Shown: positions 32,596 through 42,262, counted from the first letter of the stretch. The stretch is DNA of 64,000 nt from Lachnospiraceae bacterium (GCA_014804425.1 JAAUZV010000012.1:44826-108825), one strand, 5' to 3'. The notes: a model not told the origin generated them from the sequence alone. A program made the numbers and translations.

Positions 32596-33756
32596 ATGAC
32601 GATATGCGAAAAACCGATTTCCTATCATCAGCTCATGCGCATGATACGGGACGAACAGCAGACCGGAAAAGGAATTGATTTCCTTGCGGTGGCAATGACG
32701 TCGTGGCATGTCATGGGGATTTTGTCCGTACTGCTCCGGTTGTATGACACAGGGAAAATCTCAAGGGGCATCATTGTCATCCAGCGCTATTACGAACTCG
32801 GATGGGCAGTTTCCGAGGATCTGTTTTCCCTCCTGAATGACAGGGATATTCAGGTTGTCAGACTGATGGATCTGCCGAAGCTTTCCCAGGAAGATTTCCT
32901 GCATTGGGCGGCAGGCACACCCAAAAAGCGGACGGGCAATGAATGTTATTGTATCGTTCCGCAGGTTCCGATGCCGCTGATTGCCCGCGATCTGGAAAAA
33001 CTTTTCCCAAAGCGGGGTGTTATCCATATCATTGTTGACGAGGGACTCGGTACTTATACACGTTCCGTATGGGGCTTCGTACATTTATGCACAGCCGACC
33101 TGCATGACTGGGGCGAGCGTTTCAATGTCGCTGCAGAATGGACACAGCGTTATGCCGCTAAGGCCGTCCTGTCCTGCGCGCACCGTCTGATCGACTGCAA
33201 CCTATTCCGCAGGCTGCCCATGCACATACGGATCAATGTGCCTACCGTATCGGCGTACCGCAGGATGTACCGCGCCATGGGGGCAGGGATTGATTTTTCG
33301 GAATATGCCCATTACGCAAATGCGATCATCATCAGCGGGCAACCATATACGAGCAGCGGTGTCATGTATGAGAACGAGGATATCACTGCTTTGCGGAAGG
33401 TCTGCGCTCATTGCAGGGAAAAGGGGCTTCCGGTTATCATCAAGCCGCATCCGCGCGAGATGCACAGAGAACGTTATCAGCCATTGCTTGACATGGGATG
33501 TCAGTTAGAGCCGAACCAACAGTATCCGATGGAGCTGATCTTGGCGAATCTGAAAGAGAAACCGTTAGGGATCGTCGGGATGACCAGTACGCCGCTGATC
33601 ACCGCAAAGCTGTTTTGGGACATACCGACTTACTCCGTTGCAGGATTGTTGCGTCCCGAAAATATGCGGAAGGATCTTCGGAAAGAAATGGACAGCTTCC
33701 GACGAAAATTTCAGAGATATGTGAAGATGATAAAGGAACCCGCGGAGGTAGATTGA
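32596..33756 (+). CDS. Putative sialyl/polysialyltransferase-like GT-B enzyme, first gene of the right glycan operon
   Basis: A 386-residue protein. IIVDEGLGTYTRS and LPVIIKPHPREMHRER are the D/E-E/D-G and HP motifs of bacterial sialyltransferase-like families (GT52/polysialyltransferase), followed by GIVGMTSTPLITAKLF in place of the usual Ser-Ser/Thr motif. No sialic-acid synthesis genes are seen, so the donor may be another acidic sugar. An ATG at 32530 extends the frame back through the right inverted repeat, but it overlaps the -10 box and would precede the transcript start, so I chose the ATG at 32596 behind GGGGGA. It begins 21 nt after the invertible element. Confidence 0.65.
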   Translation: MTICEKPISYHQLMRMIRDEQQTGKGIDFLAVAMTSWHVMGILSVLLRLYDTGKISRGIIVIQRYYELGWAVSEDLFSLLNDRDIQVVRLMDLPKLSQEDFLHWAAGTPKKRTGNECYCIVPQVPMPLIARDLEKLFPKRGVIHIIVDEGLGTYTRSVWGFVHLCTADLHDWGERFNVAAEWTQRYAAKAVLSCAHRLIDCNLFRRLPMHIRINVPTVSAYRRMYRAMGAGIDFSEYAHYANAIIISGQPYTSSGVMYENEDITALRKVCAHCREKGLPVIIKPHPREMHRERYQPLLDMGCQLEPNQQYPMELILANLKEKPLGIVGMTSTPLITAKLFWDIPTYSVAGLLRPENMRKDLRKEMDSFRRKFQRYVKMIKEPAEVD

Positions 33757-33796
33757 AAAATCGCGGACTATTGGCGGCATGGAGGATTTGTATAAG

Positions 33797-34816
33797 ATGA
33801 AAGCAGACGCACCCGTCAAAATTTCGGTCATTATGCCGGTATATAACCGCGCGCAGACGTTACCCAAAGCGGTCCGCAGCGTACTCAGCCAGACACTGCG
33901 TGAAATAGAGCTTTTGTGCATTAATGACGGTTCCACGGACAATACGGTCATGGTGCTCAAAGAGTTAGCCCAAAAGGACTCGCGCATCAAGGTTCTCTCG
34001 CAGAGAAACGCGGGCGCCGGTCCGGCAAGAAATTACGGTCTGAAAAGAGCAAAAGGAGAGTTTGTTGCTTTTTTGGATTCGGACGACTGGTATGCGTCGG
34101 ATGATGTGCTGGCAAAATTGTATGAGAAAGCCGTCGAGCATCATGTAAAGATCTGTCTCGGCGGGAGCAGATGTGCGAAACGCGGAAAACTTCAGCCGCT
34201 GGAAGGACCCGGGAAAATATTTTTTACAAAAGAGGCGCTGATCTCCTATCAGGACTATCAGTTTACGCACGGATACTGCAGGGGGATTTATGAACGGCGT
34301 ATGCTGATGGATCATCAGATCTGCTTTCCGCCGTATCGGCGTTTTGAGGATCCTCCGTTTTTTGTGAGCGCCATGATCTGTGCCGGCCGCTTTTATGCAC
34401 TGACGGATATTGTGCTCATTTATGATGAGAGCCGTCATTATCAGAAGATTAACTGGGATGAGCGGACAGTCACAGATATCTTGAAAGGCATCCGGGATGT
34501 GCTCCGCATGGCCGAGGAGCATGCCTATGTTGGTCTGCAGAAGGATTTTATTGAACGCATCCGGCGCGGAGACTGGTCGGAAATATTTGCGGAAAATCTG
34601 CGCAGAAACTGGACTGAGGCGAGGTCCGTCATGGAGGAAGCAAATGGCCGTTTTTTAGAAGGTGCCATGCGTCAGTACCGGCTTCCTGATAACGAGAAAC
34701 CGTTTGACTTAATATTAAAAGATAGTTATTCAAACAACCACGGGTTCCTAAAAAGAACGGTGCCGCGCGTGTGGAAAGCATTGGAGTCTACAATAAACAG
34801 GGGGAAAGCAATATGA
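33797..34816 (+). CDS. GT2-family glycosyltransferase
   Basis: An inverting GT-A enzyme of about 339 residues with KISVIMPVYNRAQTLPKAVR, LLCINDGSTDNTVMVLKELA, NAGAGPARNYGLKRAKGEF and the DxD site FLDSDDWY. The C-terminal third is helical. An ATG at 33779 lies in frame, but GGAGG (33782-33786) sits 11 nt before the ATG at 33797, which I prefer. Its stop overlaps the next gene (ATGA). Related in style to the left-operon GT2 at 29371-30372. Confidence 0.9.
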   Translation: MKADAPVKISVIMPVYNRAQTLPKAVRSVLSQTLREIELLCINDGSTDNTVMVLKELAQKDSRIKVLSQRNAGAGPARNYGLKRAKGEFVAFLDSDDWYASDDVLAKLYEKAVEHHVKICLGGSRCAKRGKLQPLEGPGKIFFTKEALISYQDYQFTHGYCRGIYERRMLMDHQICFPPYRRFEDPPFFVSAMICAGRFYALTDIVLIYDESRHYQKINWDERTVTDILKGIRDVLRMAEEHAYVGLQKDFIERIRRGDWSEIFAENLRRNWTEARSVMEEANGRFLEGAMRQYRLPDNEKPFDLILKDSYSNNHGFLKRTVPRVWKALESTINRGKAI

Positions 34817-35838
34817 AAACGGGAATCGCTTTTTATCCGTTTGGACGATTCGACGACAAGAATTGCTATATCAAAAGTACAAAAAAAATATTATCCGAAA
34901 AGCACCGCCTCTCTGCCTATGTGCACGGTACCGGTGCAATCAGCGCCGTCCGGCGGAACCGTTATCTTTTTTTGAACTGGTTCGAATATTATCTGACTTT
35001 AACAGACAAACTGATCCTCCTGCTCGCGCGAGTGATGCGAAGGAAAATCATCTGGACGTTCCACGACGCACTGCCGCACGAGGATGAAACCAAAAAAGCA
35101 GAAAGAAACCTCTATTTCATGTGCCGAATCTCCACAAGCATCATTCTGTTATCACGTGAAAGCAAGACAGAACTCGCCCGGATTGCCAAAAACAGATCCG
35201 ACGTTTTGAAAAAAGCAGTTTACATCCCGCATATCAATTATTGTGAGGATTATCTCCCGGGGAAGGACACGATAGAGCGAACCGCGGACAGTCCTTTTAC
35301 TTTTTTGTATTTCGGCAATATCCGTCCCTATAAAAATTTAGAGCTGCTGATTCGCACGTTCCGCAGTTTTAAAGGCACGAATGCATTTTTGATCATTGCC
35401 GGAAGCCCCATGAACGCAAAGTACGCAAAAAAAATAAAAAGTCTTTGCGGCGATGATCCGCAGATTCATCTGGATTTTCGGTATATTCCGGATAAAGAAG
35501 TCTATGATTATATGCAGAAAGCAGACGCTGTGGTGCTGCCCCATGATAAGCGCAGCGGTATGAATTCGGGCGCTATGATCGCCGCGTTTTCCTGCCGGAA
35601 GCCCGTTATAATTTCGGACATTGCCATGGCGCGGGATTACGCAGATAAGGCATATGTATACCAATATCATTACCATTCCGCAAAAGACCACGGCGCAAAA
35701 CTTTCAGAGGCGATGCATCATGCATATTCAGCCGGAAGAGACAAAAATCTTGCGCTTGGGGAAGACGCTTATCAGGATGTCATGTTTTATAACAGTAAGG
35801 AAGTAATACGAAAAAGATTACAAGAGCTATTGCCATAG
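34813..35838 (+). CDS. GT4-like glycosyltransferase
   Basis: A 341-residue GT-B protein. WTFHDALPHEDETKKAERN resembles the acceptor-side motif of GT4 enzymes, PFTFLYFGNIRPYKNLELLI is the usual inter-domain segment, and the donor site reads HDKRSGMNSGAMIAAFSCRK, a variant without the first Glu of the E-x7-E motif. It may therefore use another residue or be altered in activity. The ATG at 34813 overlaps the previous stop by 4 nt and begins MKTGIAFYPFGRF. Confidence 0.75.
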   Translation: MKTGIAFYPFGRFDDKNCYIKSTKKILSEKHRLSAYVHGTGAISAVRRNRYLFLNWFEYYLTLTDKLILLLARVMRRKIIWTFHDALPHEDETKKAERNLYFMCRISTSIILLSRESKTELARIAKNRSDVLKKAVYIPHINYCEDYLPGKDTIERTADSPFTFLYFGNIRPYKNLELLIRTFRSFKGTNAFLIIAGSPMNAKYAKKIKSLCGDDPQIHLDFRYIPDKEVYDYMQKADAVVLPHDKRSGMNSGAMIAAFSCRKPVIISDIAMARDYADKAYVYQYHYHSAKDHGAKLSEAMHHAYSAGRDKNLALGEDAYQDVMFYNSKEVIRKRLQELLP

Positions 35839-35849
35839 GGAGAATTTCT

Positions 35850-37166
35850 ATGAACATTGGATTGAGCGGACATGCGCTGATTAGCTTCAGACAAACCGGT
35901 ATTGCCCATTATGCATTAAGCTTGTACAAGGAATTGTTCTGTATCGACACCCAAGACCGCTTTTTCATATTCAATTTATCAAACGAGCCATTAAAAGAAC
36001 AATACTTTTCTGAGTTCGAGAATGTGATTGAATACCGGGTCGGAACACGATTAGAAAAAAATAAGGATTATTATACCACGCATAAAAAGGCCTTTGAACA
36101 ATCCATAAAAAAATTCCTTCATACATATGAAATAGATGTTTTTTATATTCCTGGCCCTATTGACCACACTCTGCCGCCATATGACAGGACATATTTTGGA
36201 AGTGTGCCGGTCGTGGCGACCATACATGACGTGATCCCTGCATTGTTCAAACAGCAGGAATTATTTGCACGCGACGGGGCGAATGGCTGTCTGGAATATT
36301 ATAAACGCCTGCTGGCGACAAGGCATATGGATCGTCTGCTGGCAATATCGGCAACGACAAAAAAAGACTACGCAAAGCTGATGCATATTTCTCATCAGAA
36401 AATCGTTCTTGTTTATGAATCTGTTTACCAGAAATATCAAAAAAAGAATGTTGATGAACACACAAAACGGGAACTTCAGAAAAAATACGCGATCAGATCC
36501 AGATTACTGCTCTATGTTGGTGGTAATGCATGGCGAAAAAATGCAGAGCGCCTGATTGAGGCACTCGCATTAGTTCCCCCAAATATACGACAGAATGCCA
36601 CATTGATCTTTGTCGGTAAGACCGCAAAAACAACAGAACAACGTTGGCAAAAATTGATAGAAGAAAACGGACTATGCGATCATGCCAAAATAGCAGGATA
36701 TGTTACATATGATGAGTTAAATAATCTCTATAATATGGCGGATTGGATGGTATTTCCTTCTATTTACGAAGGCTTCGGCATGCCTGTTGTAGAAGCATGG
36801 AAATGCGACGTTCCGGTTATGACATCAAATAACTCCAGTCTTGGTGAAATCGGTAAAAATGCGGCAGTCCTTGTGAACCCCTTTTCAAAAGAGGATATCG
36901 CACGGGGATTAACTGAAATTCTGACCATGAGTGATGCCAAGCGAAAACATTATATTTCAAGCGGACAGCGGCGGGCGACGCATTTTGAAGGCGAGCCGAT
37001 CGCACGGAAAATTCTGCAGCTTCTTCATGAAGAAGCGTACAAAAGCAGTAAAAAGAAAACATGCTGCATGTTCTTTCGACGACTGACTGGAAAGATGGAT
37101 GAAGTATACTGCCGGGTTTACACATGGTATGCCACGTGGCGCTACGGTAGGCCGTCATCACACTGA
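35850..37166 (+). CDS. GT4-family glycosyltransferase (mannosyltransferase-like)
   Basis: A 438-residue GT-B enzyme with GLSGHALISFRQTGIAHYAL at the start, the H-D pair VVATIHDVIPALFKQQ, the inter-domain LLLYVGGNAWRKNAERLIEA and the donor motif IYEGFGMPVVEAWKCDVPV. It has a basic C-terminal extension of about 40 residues (KKTCCMFFRRLTGKMDEVYC). Closest in motif wording to the left-operon gene at 27099-28259. AGGGAG precedes the ATG, 11 nt after the previous stop. Confidence 0.9.
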   Translation: MNIGLSGHALISFRQTGIAHYALSLYKELFCIDTQDRFFIFNLSNEPLKEQYFSEFENVIEYRVGTRLEKNKDYYTTHKKAFEQSIKKFLHTYEIDVFYIPGPIDHTLPPYDRTYFGSVPVVATIHDVIPALFKQQELFARDGANGCLEYYKRLLATRHMDRLLAISATTKKDYAKLMHISHQKIVLVYESVYQKYQKKNVDEHTKRELQKKYAIRSRLLLYVGGNAWRKNAERLIEALALVPPNIRQNATLIFVGKTAKTTEQRWQKLIEENGLCDHAKIAGYVTYDELNNLYNMADWMVFPSIYEGFGMPVVEAWKCDVPVMTSNNSSLGEIGKNAAVLVNPFSKEDIARGLTEILTMSDAKRKHYISSGQRRATHFEGEPIARKILQLLHEEAYKSSKKKTCCMFFRRLTGKMDEVYCRVYTWYATWRYGRPSSH

Positions 37167-37204
37167 TAGAATAATTCCTGTTGAAAAGGAGTGCGTCCTC
37201 CAAA

Positions 37205-38281
37205 ATGAGCGAATACATTTTAAGCTTCTGCATCCCTGTTTATAATCATGCGTCTATGACCTGCCGCATTGTAACGAATATTCTTCAATGTAAAGACAAA
37301 CGCATTCAGGTCGTGGTCTCCGATGACGGTTCCACTGACAATACGGTGGACCGTTTACGGGAAATAAACGATGAACGGTTGAAAATCGTCTCATCCTCCT
37401 GCAATAGCGGTGCCCAGCGAAACTGGTATCGTACGCTTATGCAGGGAGACGGGAAATGGCTTTATTTGCTGATCGGGCGCGATACAGTCAATCCATACAA
37501 TATAAGCGCCCTGCTAAAACTTTTAGAAGCATTGGAGAAAAAAAACGTTGGGTTTGTAAGAGAAAACCGCGCCTTAAAAAAAGGAGTACGAGTTTATTCT
37601 TCCGTTGAATCCCTAAAATTTTTGTTGGATTTCGCGCATCCGACGGGCTCCATTTTTCTGCGGGCTGCATTTCATACGCCTCCCGACAAAATGCACTATT
37701 ACGAGATTGCAGATGTATACCCTGAAAACTATGTAAAAAGGGATATTATCCGGAATTATTTATGTGCGGAAACAGCACCCGTGATCTTTACCGGCAAAAC
37801 CATTGTGCCCTTAAAAACGGTGCGTTCTTTGTATGAACAAAAACAAAAACCCGACTTCCCGTTTTATCATCCCAAAAGAAGTACCGGACAAGTTTTAGAG
37901 ATCATTGACATGATCGAAGCGCCCGGTATGTTTCAGCTTTCTCAGGATGTGCTGGATGATCTGTTTCTATATAAATGGAAATTTTTATTGTACAATATTA
38001 CTTTTTATCAAAGAATACGCTTTTTAAGTCCCGGATTTTTAGGACATTATGGGGAGAAAAAAAGAAAGGTCGGAAGAATCGAAATGATTAAAAATATGAT
38101 CATTGCTTACCAAGATGTCTCCGCCCATTTTGCTCCTATCAGTCCTTCCCGCAGGAAGAAAATGATAATGGCACTTCTGAAGCAGACCGTTCAAATTCTT
38201 TCCTGGTCCGATTCGAAAATCTTAAACAGCAAATGGTCCGGAATAGAAAGGAAAACGATGATCACTAAGGGTACCGTCTGA
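37205..38281 (+). CDS. GT2-family glycosyltransferase with altered DxD
   Basis: A 358-residue GT-A protein: ILSFCIPVYNHASMTCRIVT, VVVSDDGSTDNTVDRLREIN and NSGAQRNWYRTLMQGDGKW. Where GT2 enzymes normally carry D-x-D, this one reads LLIGRDTVNP, so metal binding may rely on a single Asp. The C-terminus is basic and helical. AAAGGAG lies 13 nt before the ATG at 37205; a TTG at 37181 lies upstream of that site and is rejected. Confidence 0.8.
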   Translation: MSEYILSFCIPVYNHASMTCRIVTNILQCKDKRIQVVVSDDGSTDNTVDRLREINDERLKIVSSSCNSGAQRNWYRTLMQGDGKWLYLLIGRDTVNPYNISALLKLLEALEKKNVGFVRENRALKKGVRVYSSVESLKFLLDFAHPTGSIFLRAAFHTPPDKMHYYEIADVYPENYVKRDIIRNYLCAETAPVIFTGKTIVPLKTVRSLYEQKQKPDFPFYHPKRSTGQVLEIIDMIEAPGMFQLSQDVLDDLFLYKWKFLLYNITFYQRIRFLSPGFLGHYGEKKRKVGRIEMIKNMIIAYQDVSAHFAPISPSRRKKMIMALLKQTVQILSWSDSKILNSKWSGIERKTMITKGTV

Positions 38282-38318
38282 AAAAGGTTGAAAAACAAGA
38301 TGTGCTAGGAGGAACAAA

Positions 38319-39428
38319 ATGAAACGGGCTGAAAAGCTGTTTATTATCCATACGGCAGATATGATGGGAGGAGGCAGTCAGAGTATTCGAAGGCTGATCG
38401 GCAATTTAAATGAGGAAGTGGATCTGCTGGTGCCCAAAGACGGTAGAGTAAGTAACAGCGCTTTGAAAAGGTTTTACGGTAAAAACGTAAAAAAGATTTA
38501 TCGTTTTTGCTTGCCGTTCAGACAAAGCACACACGGGCTTAAGTTGAAAATGGAAAAAGAAGATGTCAGAAAATGGGTGAGGCGTGAGAAAGGTTACCTA
38601 CTGGACAAGAAAAAAATATATAAACTGATTCGCATGAATCATTATCGGTTTGTTCATCTGAACTCATACATTTTATATCCCTTATTAACTTCGCAGTTTC
38701 CTATGTATATTCACATAAGGGAGGTTTTTGAAGGAGGAAACCTGACCAGGATGATCGTGCATCGCAAACTGCGGCAGGCACATGGAGTCATTTTTATAGA
38801 CCCTGTTGTTCGGGAGGCGATCGGTTCCTGTAATCAAAAAGAACTGGTGTTAAATAATCCGTTTAATCAGATTGGGGTAATGAGCGTTAACAAGGAAGAA
38901 GTATACAACAATTTTCATCTGCCGGAGGGTAGAACAATACTCGCTTTTGTGTCTGCTTGCTCTAATGAGATAAAAGGTCAGAATTATGTCATAGAGGAGT
39001 TTCTTCGGGCGGGCTGTACAAAGTCGGAGCTGCTGATCGTGGGATCTGAAGCTTCAAAAGAATACAAACATGTTCCCGGTATTCATTTTTTGGGACGCAT
39101 GGAAAACATGGAGCAGATTTATGCGATTTCGGATTTTGTGGTTCGCGGAGATGTAATGTTTGCAACCGGCAGGACGACTTATGAAGCATTGTATTCGGGA
39201 TGCTCCGTCATGATTCCGGGAAAAAGAGCGTCTGATAAAGAGAAATTTTTTGAGTATGAAAAATTTTGTGATCGGATACAGTTTTATGAACCGAGAAAAA
39301 AAGATGCTTTGGCGGACCTGATAAAAAGTGTGGACGGAAAGAAAAAAGAAAAGTGCTTGGGACTGAGCAATGAGACAGAGTATGTCAGGCAGTTTCTTCA
39401 ATTTGTCGAAGGAGGAGACAGAGAATGA
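38319..39428 (+). CDS. GT-B glycosyltransferase (GT4-like)
   Basis: A 369-residue protein. The N-terminus LFIIHTADMMGGGSQSIRRL has the G-G-G loop, IHIREVFEGG fits the acceptor side, TILAFVSACSNEIKGQNYVI opens the donor domain and the site reads FATGRTTYEALYSGCSVMIP with a single clear Glu. There are no membrane segments. AGGAGG precedes the ATG. The stop overlaps the oxidoreductase start by 4 nt, so glycan transfer and amino-sugar synthesis genes are coupled here. Confidence 0.78.
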   Translation: MKRAEKLFIIHTADMMGGGSQSIRRLIGNLNEEVDLLVPKDGRVSNSALKRFYGKNVKKIYRFCLPFRQSTHGLKLKMEKEDVRKWVRREKGYLLDKKKIYKLIRMNHYRFVHLNSYILYPLLTSQFPMYIHIREVFEGGNLTRMIVHRKLRQAHGVIFIDPVVREAIGSCNQKELVLNNPFNQIGVMSVNKEEVYNNFHLPEGRTILAFVSACSNEIKGQNYVIEEFLRAGCTKSELLIVGSEASKEYKHVPGIHFLGRMENMEQIYAISDFVVRGDVMFATGRTTYEALYSGCSVMIPGKRASDKEKFFEYEKFCDRIQFYEPRKKDALADLIKSVDGKKKEKCLGLSNETEYVRQFLQFVEGGDRE

Positions 39429-40498
39429 AATACGCATTGATTGGCTGCGGCCGCATTTCACCAAATCATGTTGCGGCAGCATTAAAAAACAAATTAGAGA
39501 TCGTTGCATTATGTGATTGTGTGGAAGAAAACGCAAAAGATAAAATCAGAAAATTCGAATTACCGGATACCGTTAAGATTTATACGGATTATCATGAAAT
39601 GCTCGCAAACGAACAACCGCAGCTTGTTGCCATCGCAACGGAAAGCGGGAAGCATGCGGCAATCGCTTTAGATTGCATCGATCACGGATGCAATCTCATT
39701 ATTGAAAAGCCGATCGCACTCTCTCTTTCTGATGCGGACAGGATCATCCTGAAGGCGCGCGAAAAAGGCGTCAAGGTGTGCGCATGCCACCAGAACCGTT
39801 TTAACAAATCCGTGCAGAAAATACGGGACGCTGTGGACAAGAAACGTTTCGGAAGAATGTTCTACGGGACAGCACATATCCGATGGAACAGAGATTACGA
39901 ATATTATGCGAGAGCGCCTTGGCGCGGGACTTGGGAGCAGGACGGCGGCGCCCTTATGAACCAGTGCATCCACAACATTGATCTGCTGCGCTGGATGATG
40001 GGCGACGAGATTGAGGAAGTCGTCGGCATGACGGACAGACTGGAGCATCCCTACATAGAAGCCGAGGATCTTGGCATCGCGTTGATCCGGTTTAAGAACG
40101 GCGCGTACGGAATTGTGGAAGGTACGACGGACATTTACCCGAAGAACTTAGAAGAAACTTTATATTTATTCGGCGAAAAAGGAACCGTAAAAGCAGGCGG
40201 ACAATCGGTTAATGTGATTGAGGAATGGCGTTTTTCCGATATGCTGGACGATCCGGAGGAGGTCAAACAGCAATTTCATGAGAATCCGCCGAATGTATAC
40301 GGCTTCGGACACACTCCGCTCTATGCCGATGTGATCGAGGCGATCAAAAATGACAGAGCGCCCTATGTGGATGCGGAGGCAGGAAAACGGGCACTGGAAC
40401 TGGTACTGGCAATCTACAAATCGGCGGCGTCGGGAAGCATTGTAAAACTGCCGCTTAACGAATGTGGGACAACGGATTTCTCTGGCAGACGCTGGTAG
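39425..40498 (+). CDS. Gfo/Idh/MocA oxidoreductase, probable UDP-amino-sugar 3-dehydrogenase (WlbA-like), cassette 1
   Basis: A 357-residue NAD-dependent oxidoreductase. The N-terminal Rossmann loop is ALIGCGRISPNHVAAALKN, and the E-K-P signature is LIIEKPIALSLSDAD. The substrate half has ACHQNRFNKSVQKIRDAV, GALMNQCIHNIDLLRWMMGD (catalytic H-N-I-D) and YGIVEGTTDIYPKN, wording typical of WlbA/WbpB enzymes that oxidise C-3 of UDP-GlcNAc or its uronic acid. With the acyltransferase and aminotransferase at 42263-43935 it forms the expected three-step set for a 3-acetamido sugar. Confidence 0.82.
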   Translation: MKYALIGCGRISPNHVAAALKNKLEIVALCDCVEENAKDKIRKFELPDTVKIYTDYHEMLANEQPQLVAIATESGKHAAIALDCIDHGCNLIIEKPIALSLSDADRIILKAREKGVKVCACHQNRFNKSVQKIRDAVDKKRFGRMFYGTAHIRWNRDYEYYARAPWRGTWEQDGGALMNQCIHNIDLLRWMMGDEIEEVVGMTDRLEHPYIEAEDLGIALIRFKNGAYGIVEGTTDIYPKNLEETLYLFGEKGTVKAGGQSVNVIEEWRFSDMLDDPEEVKQQFHENPPNVYGFGHTPLYADVIEAIKNDRAPYVDAEAGKRALELVLAIYKSAASGSIVKLPLNECGTTDFSGRRW

Positions 40499-40525
40499 AA
40501 AGCCGACCGTCGCAGGAGTCTGATC

Positions 40526-41275
40526 ATGAAGTTTACATATGAATCCTATACCGATTTGATAAAAAAGATACAAAAGAGCGGATATCAATTTACAGGGTAT
40601 CAAGAGTGGCAGAAAGCGGAAAAGACTGTGATTCTCAGGCATGATGTGGATATGTGTCTTGAAAAAGCAGTGAGAATGTCAGAGCTTGAAAAGGAACTGA
40701 TTGGCGGCGGTGGCGTATATTTTGTCCTGCTGACTTCAGATTTTTATAACGTACACTCTAAATGGTCAAAACGGTGTATTCACGAAATCATACAAAATGG
40801 AGGAACGATCGGACTGCATTTTGATGAGGCACAGTATGAGGCTTCCGATAAAGAGGAACTTAAGACATTTATCATAAAAGAATTGGATTCACTGTCGGAT
40901 ATCATAGGTATGAAAGTGGATGCAGTATCTATGCACAGACCATCAGAAAAAATTCTGTCTGCTGAGATCGATATTCCGGGTGTGATCAATTCCTATGCTT
41001 CCTGCTATTTTAAGCAGATGAAATATCTCTCGGATTCCAGGAGGCATTGGCGTGAGGACGTTGATAAAATTGTTTCCGCGGCGGAGTATCCGCACCTGCA
41101 TATTCTGACACATCCGTTTTGGTATATGGACGGAGAGGAAAAGAGCCTGCATCATACACTGAAAGAGGCGGTGCTTGGTGCCTCTGTGAAATATTACGAT
41201 CACTTAAACGATAATTTCAGAGATTTGGGAGTAGAGCTGCCAAGGACGGAAATAGAAACCATAATCGGAAAATAA
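40526..41275 (+). CDS. Polysaccharide-deacetylase-like protein, copy 1
   Basis: A 249-residue protein whose motifs mimic NodB-type deacetylases: VILRHDVDMCLEKA (the H-D start), GTIGLHFDEAQYE, VSMHRPSEKIL and HILTHPFWYM. The His and Asp positions could form a metal site. It has no signal peptide, so it works in the cytoplasm, perhaps on a nucleotide sugar or a newly made glycan. A clear paralogue is at 54294-55037, and in both places the next gene is LpxD-like. GGAG precedes the ATG. Confidence 0.65.
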   Translation: MKFTYESYTDLIKKIQKSGYQFTGYQEWQKAEKTVILRHDVDMCLEKAVRMSELEKELIGGGGVYFVLLTSDFYNVHSKWSKRCIHEIIQNGGTIGLHFDEAQYEASDKEELKTFIIKELDSLSDIIGMKVDAVSMHRPSEKILSAEIDIPGVINSYASCYFKQMKYLSDSRRHWREDVDKIVSAAEYPHLHILTHPFWYMDGEEKSLHHTLKEAVLGASVKYYDHLNDNFRDLGVELPRTEIETIIGK

Positions 41276-41293
41276 GCGGGGCAATCGTGAGAA

Positions 41294-42208
41294 ATGAAAA
41301 GGCTTACGGCAAAAACAATCTATGAATATCTAAAAGACTTTGATCCGGATTTGCAGATGGAGGGTGACAGTGATACAGAAGTGAGAGGAATCTCCTCCGT
41401 CAATCATTATAAAGAGGGCTGTCTGACCTGGGTAAAAGGGCAGGATAAAGCAGATTTAGTAAAAAAGAAGATAACGGCTGTCGTATGTACATCTGATATT
41501 GCGATTGGCGCGCAGGTAAAATTCATAACCGATAATCCTAAGAACATCTTTTTTGTGGCGGCGGATTATCTGTCAGAATCGGAATATATCCCTGCTATTG
41601 CTGAAACGGCGGAATTGGGAAGTCAGATAAAACTGGGCGCGGAGGTCTCTGTCGGAACCGGGACCTGTATAGGCGATGGCGTACAGATCGGAGACGGAAC
41701 GATCATTGAGGCAAATGTAACAATCGGCGATCATGTAATCATCGGAGCGCATTGTCATATCAAAGCGGGCGCAGTCATTGGCGGCAGAGGCTTTGGGTAT
41801 TCCAAAAACAATGGAACGTATCGCCCGGTGCGCCATTTTGGAAGTGTTGTCATTGGAAATAATGTGGATGTTGGAAGCAATACATGCATTGACAGGGGAA
41901 CGCTGGATGACACCATCATTCATGATGGCGTAAAAATCGATAATCTGTGCCATATTGCCCACAATGTAGTCATCGAAGAGAACACGCTCGTGATCGCAAA
42001 CAGCACGATCTGTGGAAGCGTACATATCGGAAAAAATGCATACATTGCGCCTCACAGTGTCATTATGAATCAGCTTGAGGTAGGCGATGGCGCCGTGATA
42101 GGAATGGCGGCAGTGGTTACAAAGGATGTAAAAGCGGGTACGGTAAATACCGGATGCCCTTCAAAGACTGTTCGGATGCGGCGCGAGGATGAATGGGTGA
42201 AATATTGA
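41294..42208 (+). CDS. LpxD-like hexapeptide N-acyltransferase, copy 1
   Basis: A 304-residue left-handed beta-helix acyltransferase closely shaped like LpxD. An N-terminal uridine-binding-like domain (VRGISSVNHYKEGCLTWVKG) is followed by a helix of hexapeptides, with GAVIGGRGFGYSKNNGTYRP, then FGSVVIGNNVDVGSNTCIDR, and the catalytic-His segment KIDNLCHIAHNVVI. LpxD acylates UDP-3-acyl-glucosamine in lipid A, but no other lipid A gene is present. Here it probably N-acylates an amino sugar of the right-operon glycan. GTGAG precedes the ATG. Confidence 0.78.
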   Translation: MKRLTAKTIYEYLKDFDPDLQMEGDSDTEVRGISSVNHYKEGCLTWVKGQDKADLVKKKITAVVCTSDIAIGAQVKFITDNPKNIFFVAADYLSESEYIPAIAETAELGSQIKLGAEVSVGTGTCIGDGVQIGDGTIIEANVTIGDHVIIGAHCHIKAGAVIGGRGFGYSKNNGTYRPVRHFGSVVIGNNVDVGSNTCIDRGTLDDTIIHDGVKIDNLCHIAHNVVIEENTLVIANSTICGSVHIGKNAYIAPHSVIMNQLEVGDGAVIGMAAVVTKDVKAGTVNTGCPSKTVRMRREDEWVKY

Positions 42209-42262
42209 TAAGAAGCGCGCTTGAATCATGAGAAAAACAGGCATGGGAGAGAATAAACGGTT

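Noticed and set aside
41294..42208. True lpxD of a lipopolysaccharide pathway
   Set aside because: No other lipid A or core gene is present in 64 kb, and the gene sits amid amino-sugar and glycosyltransferase genes.
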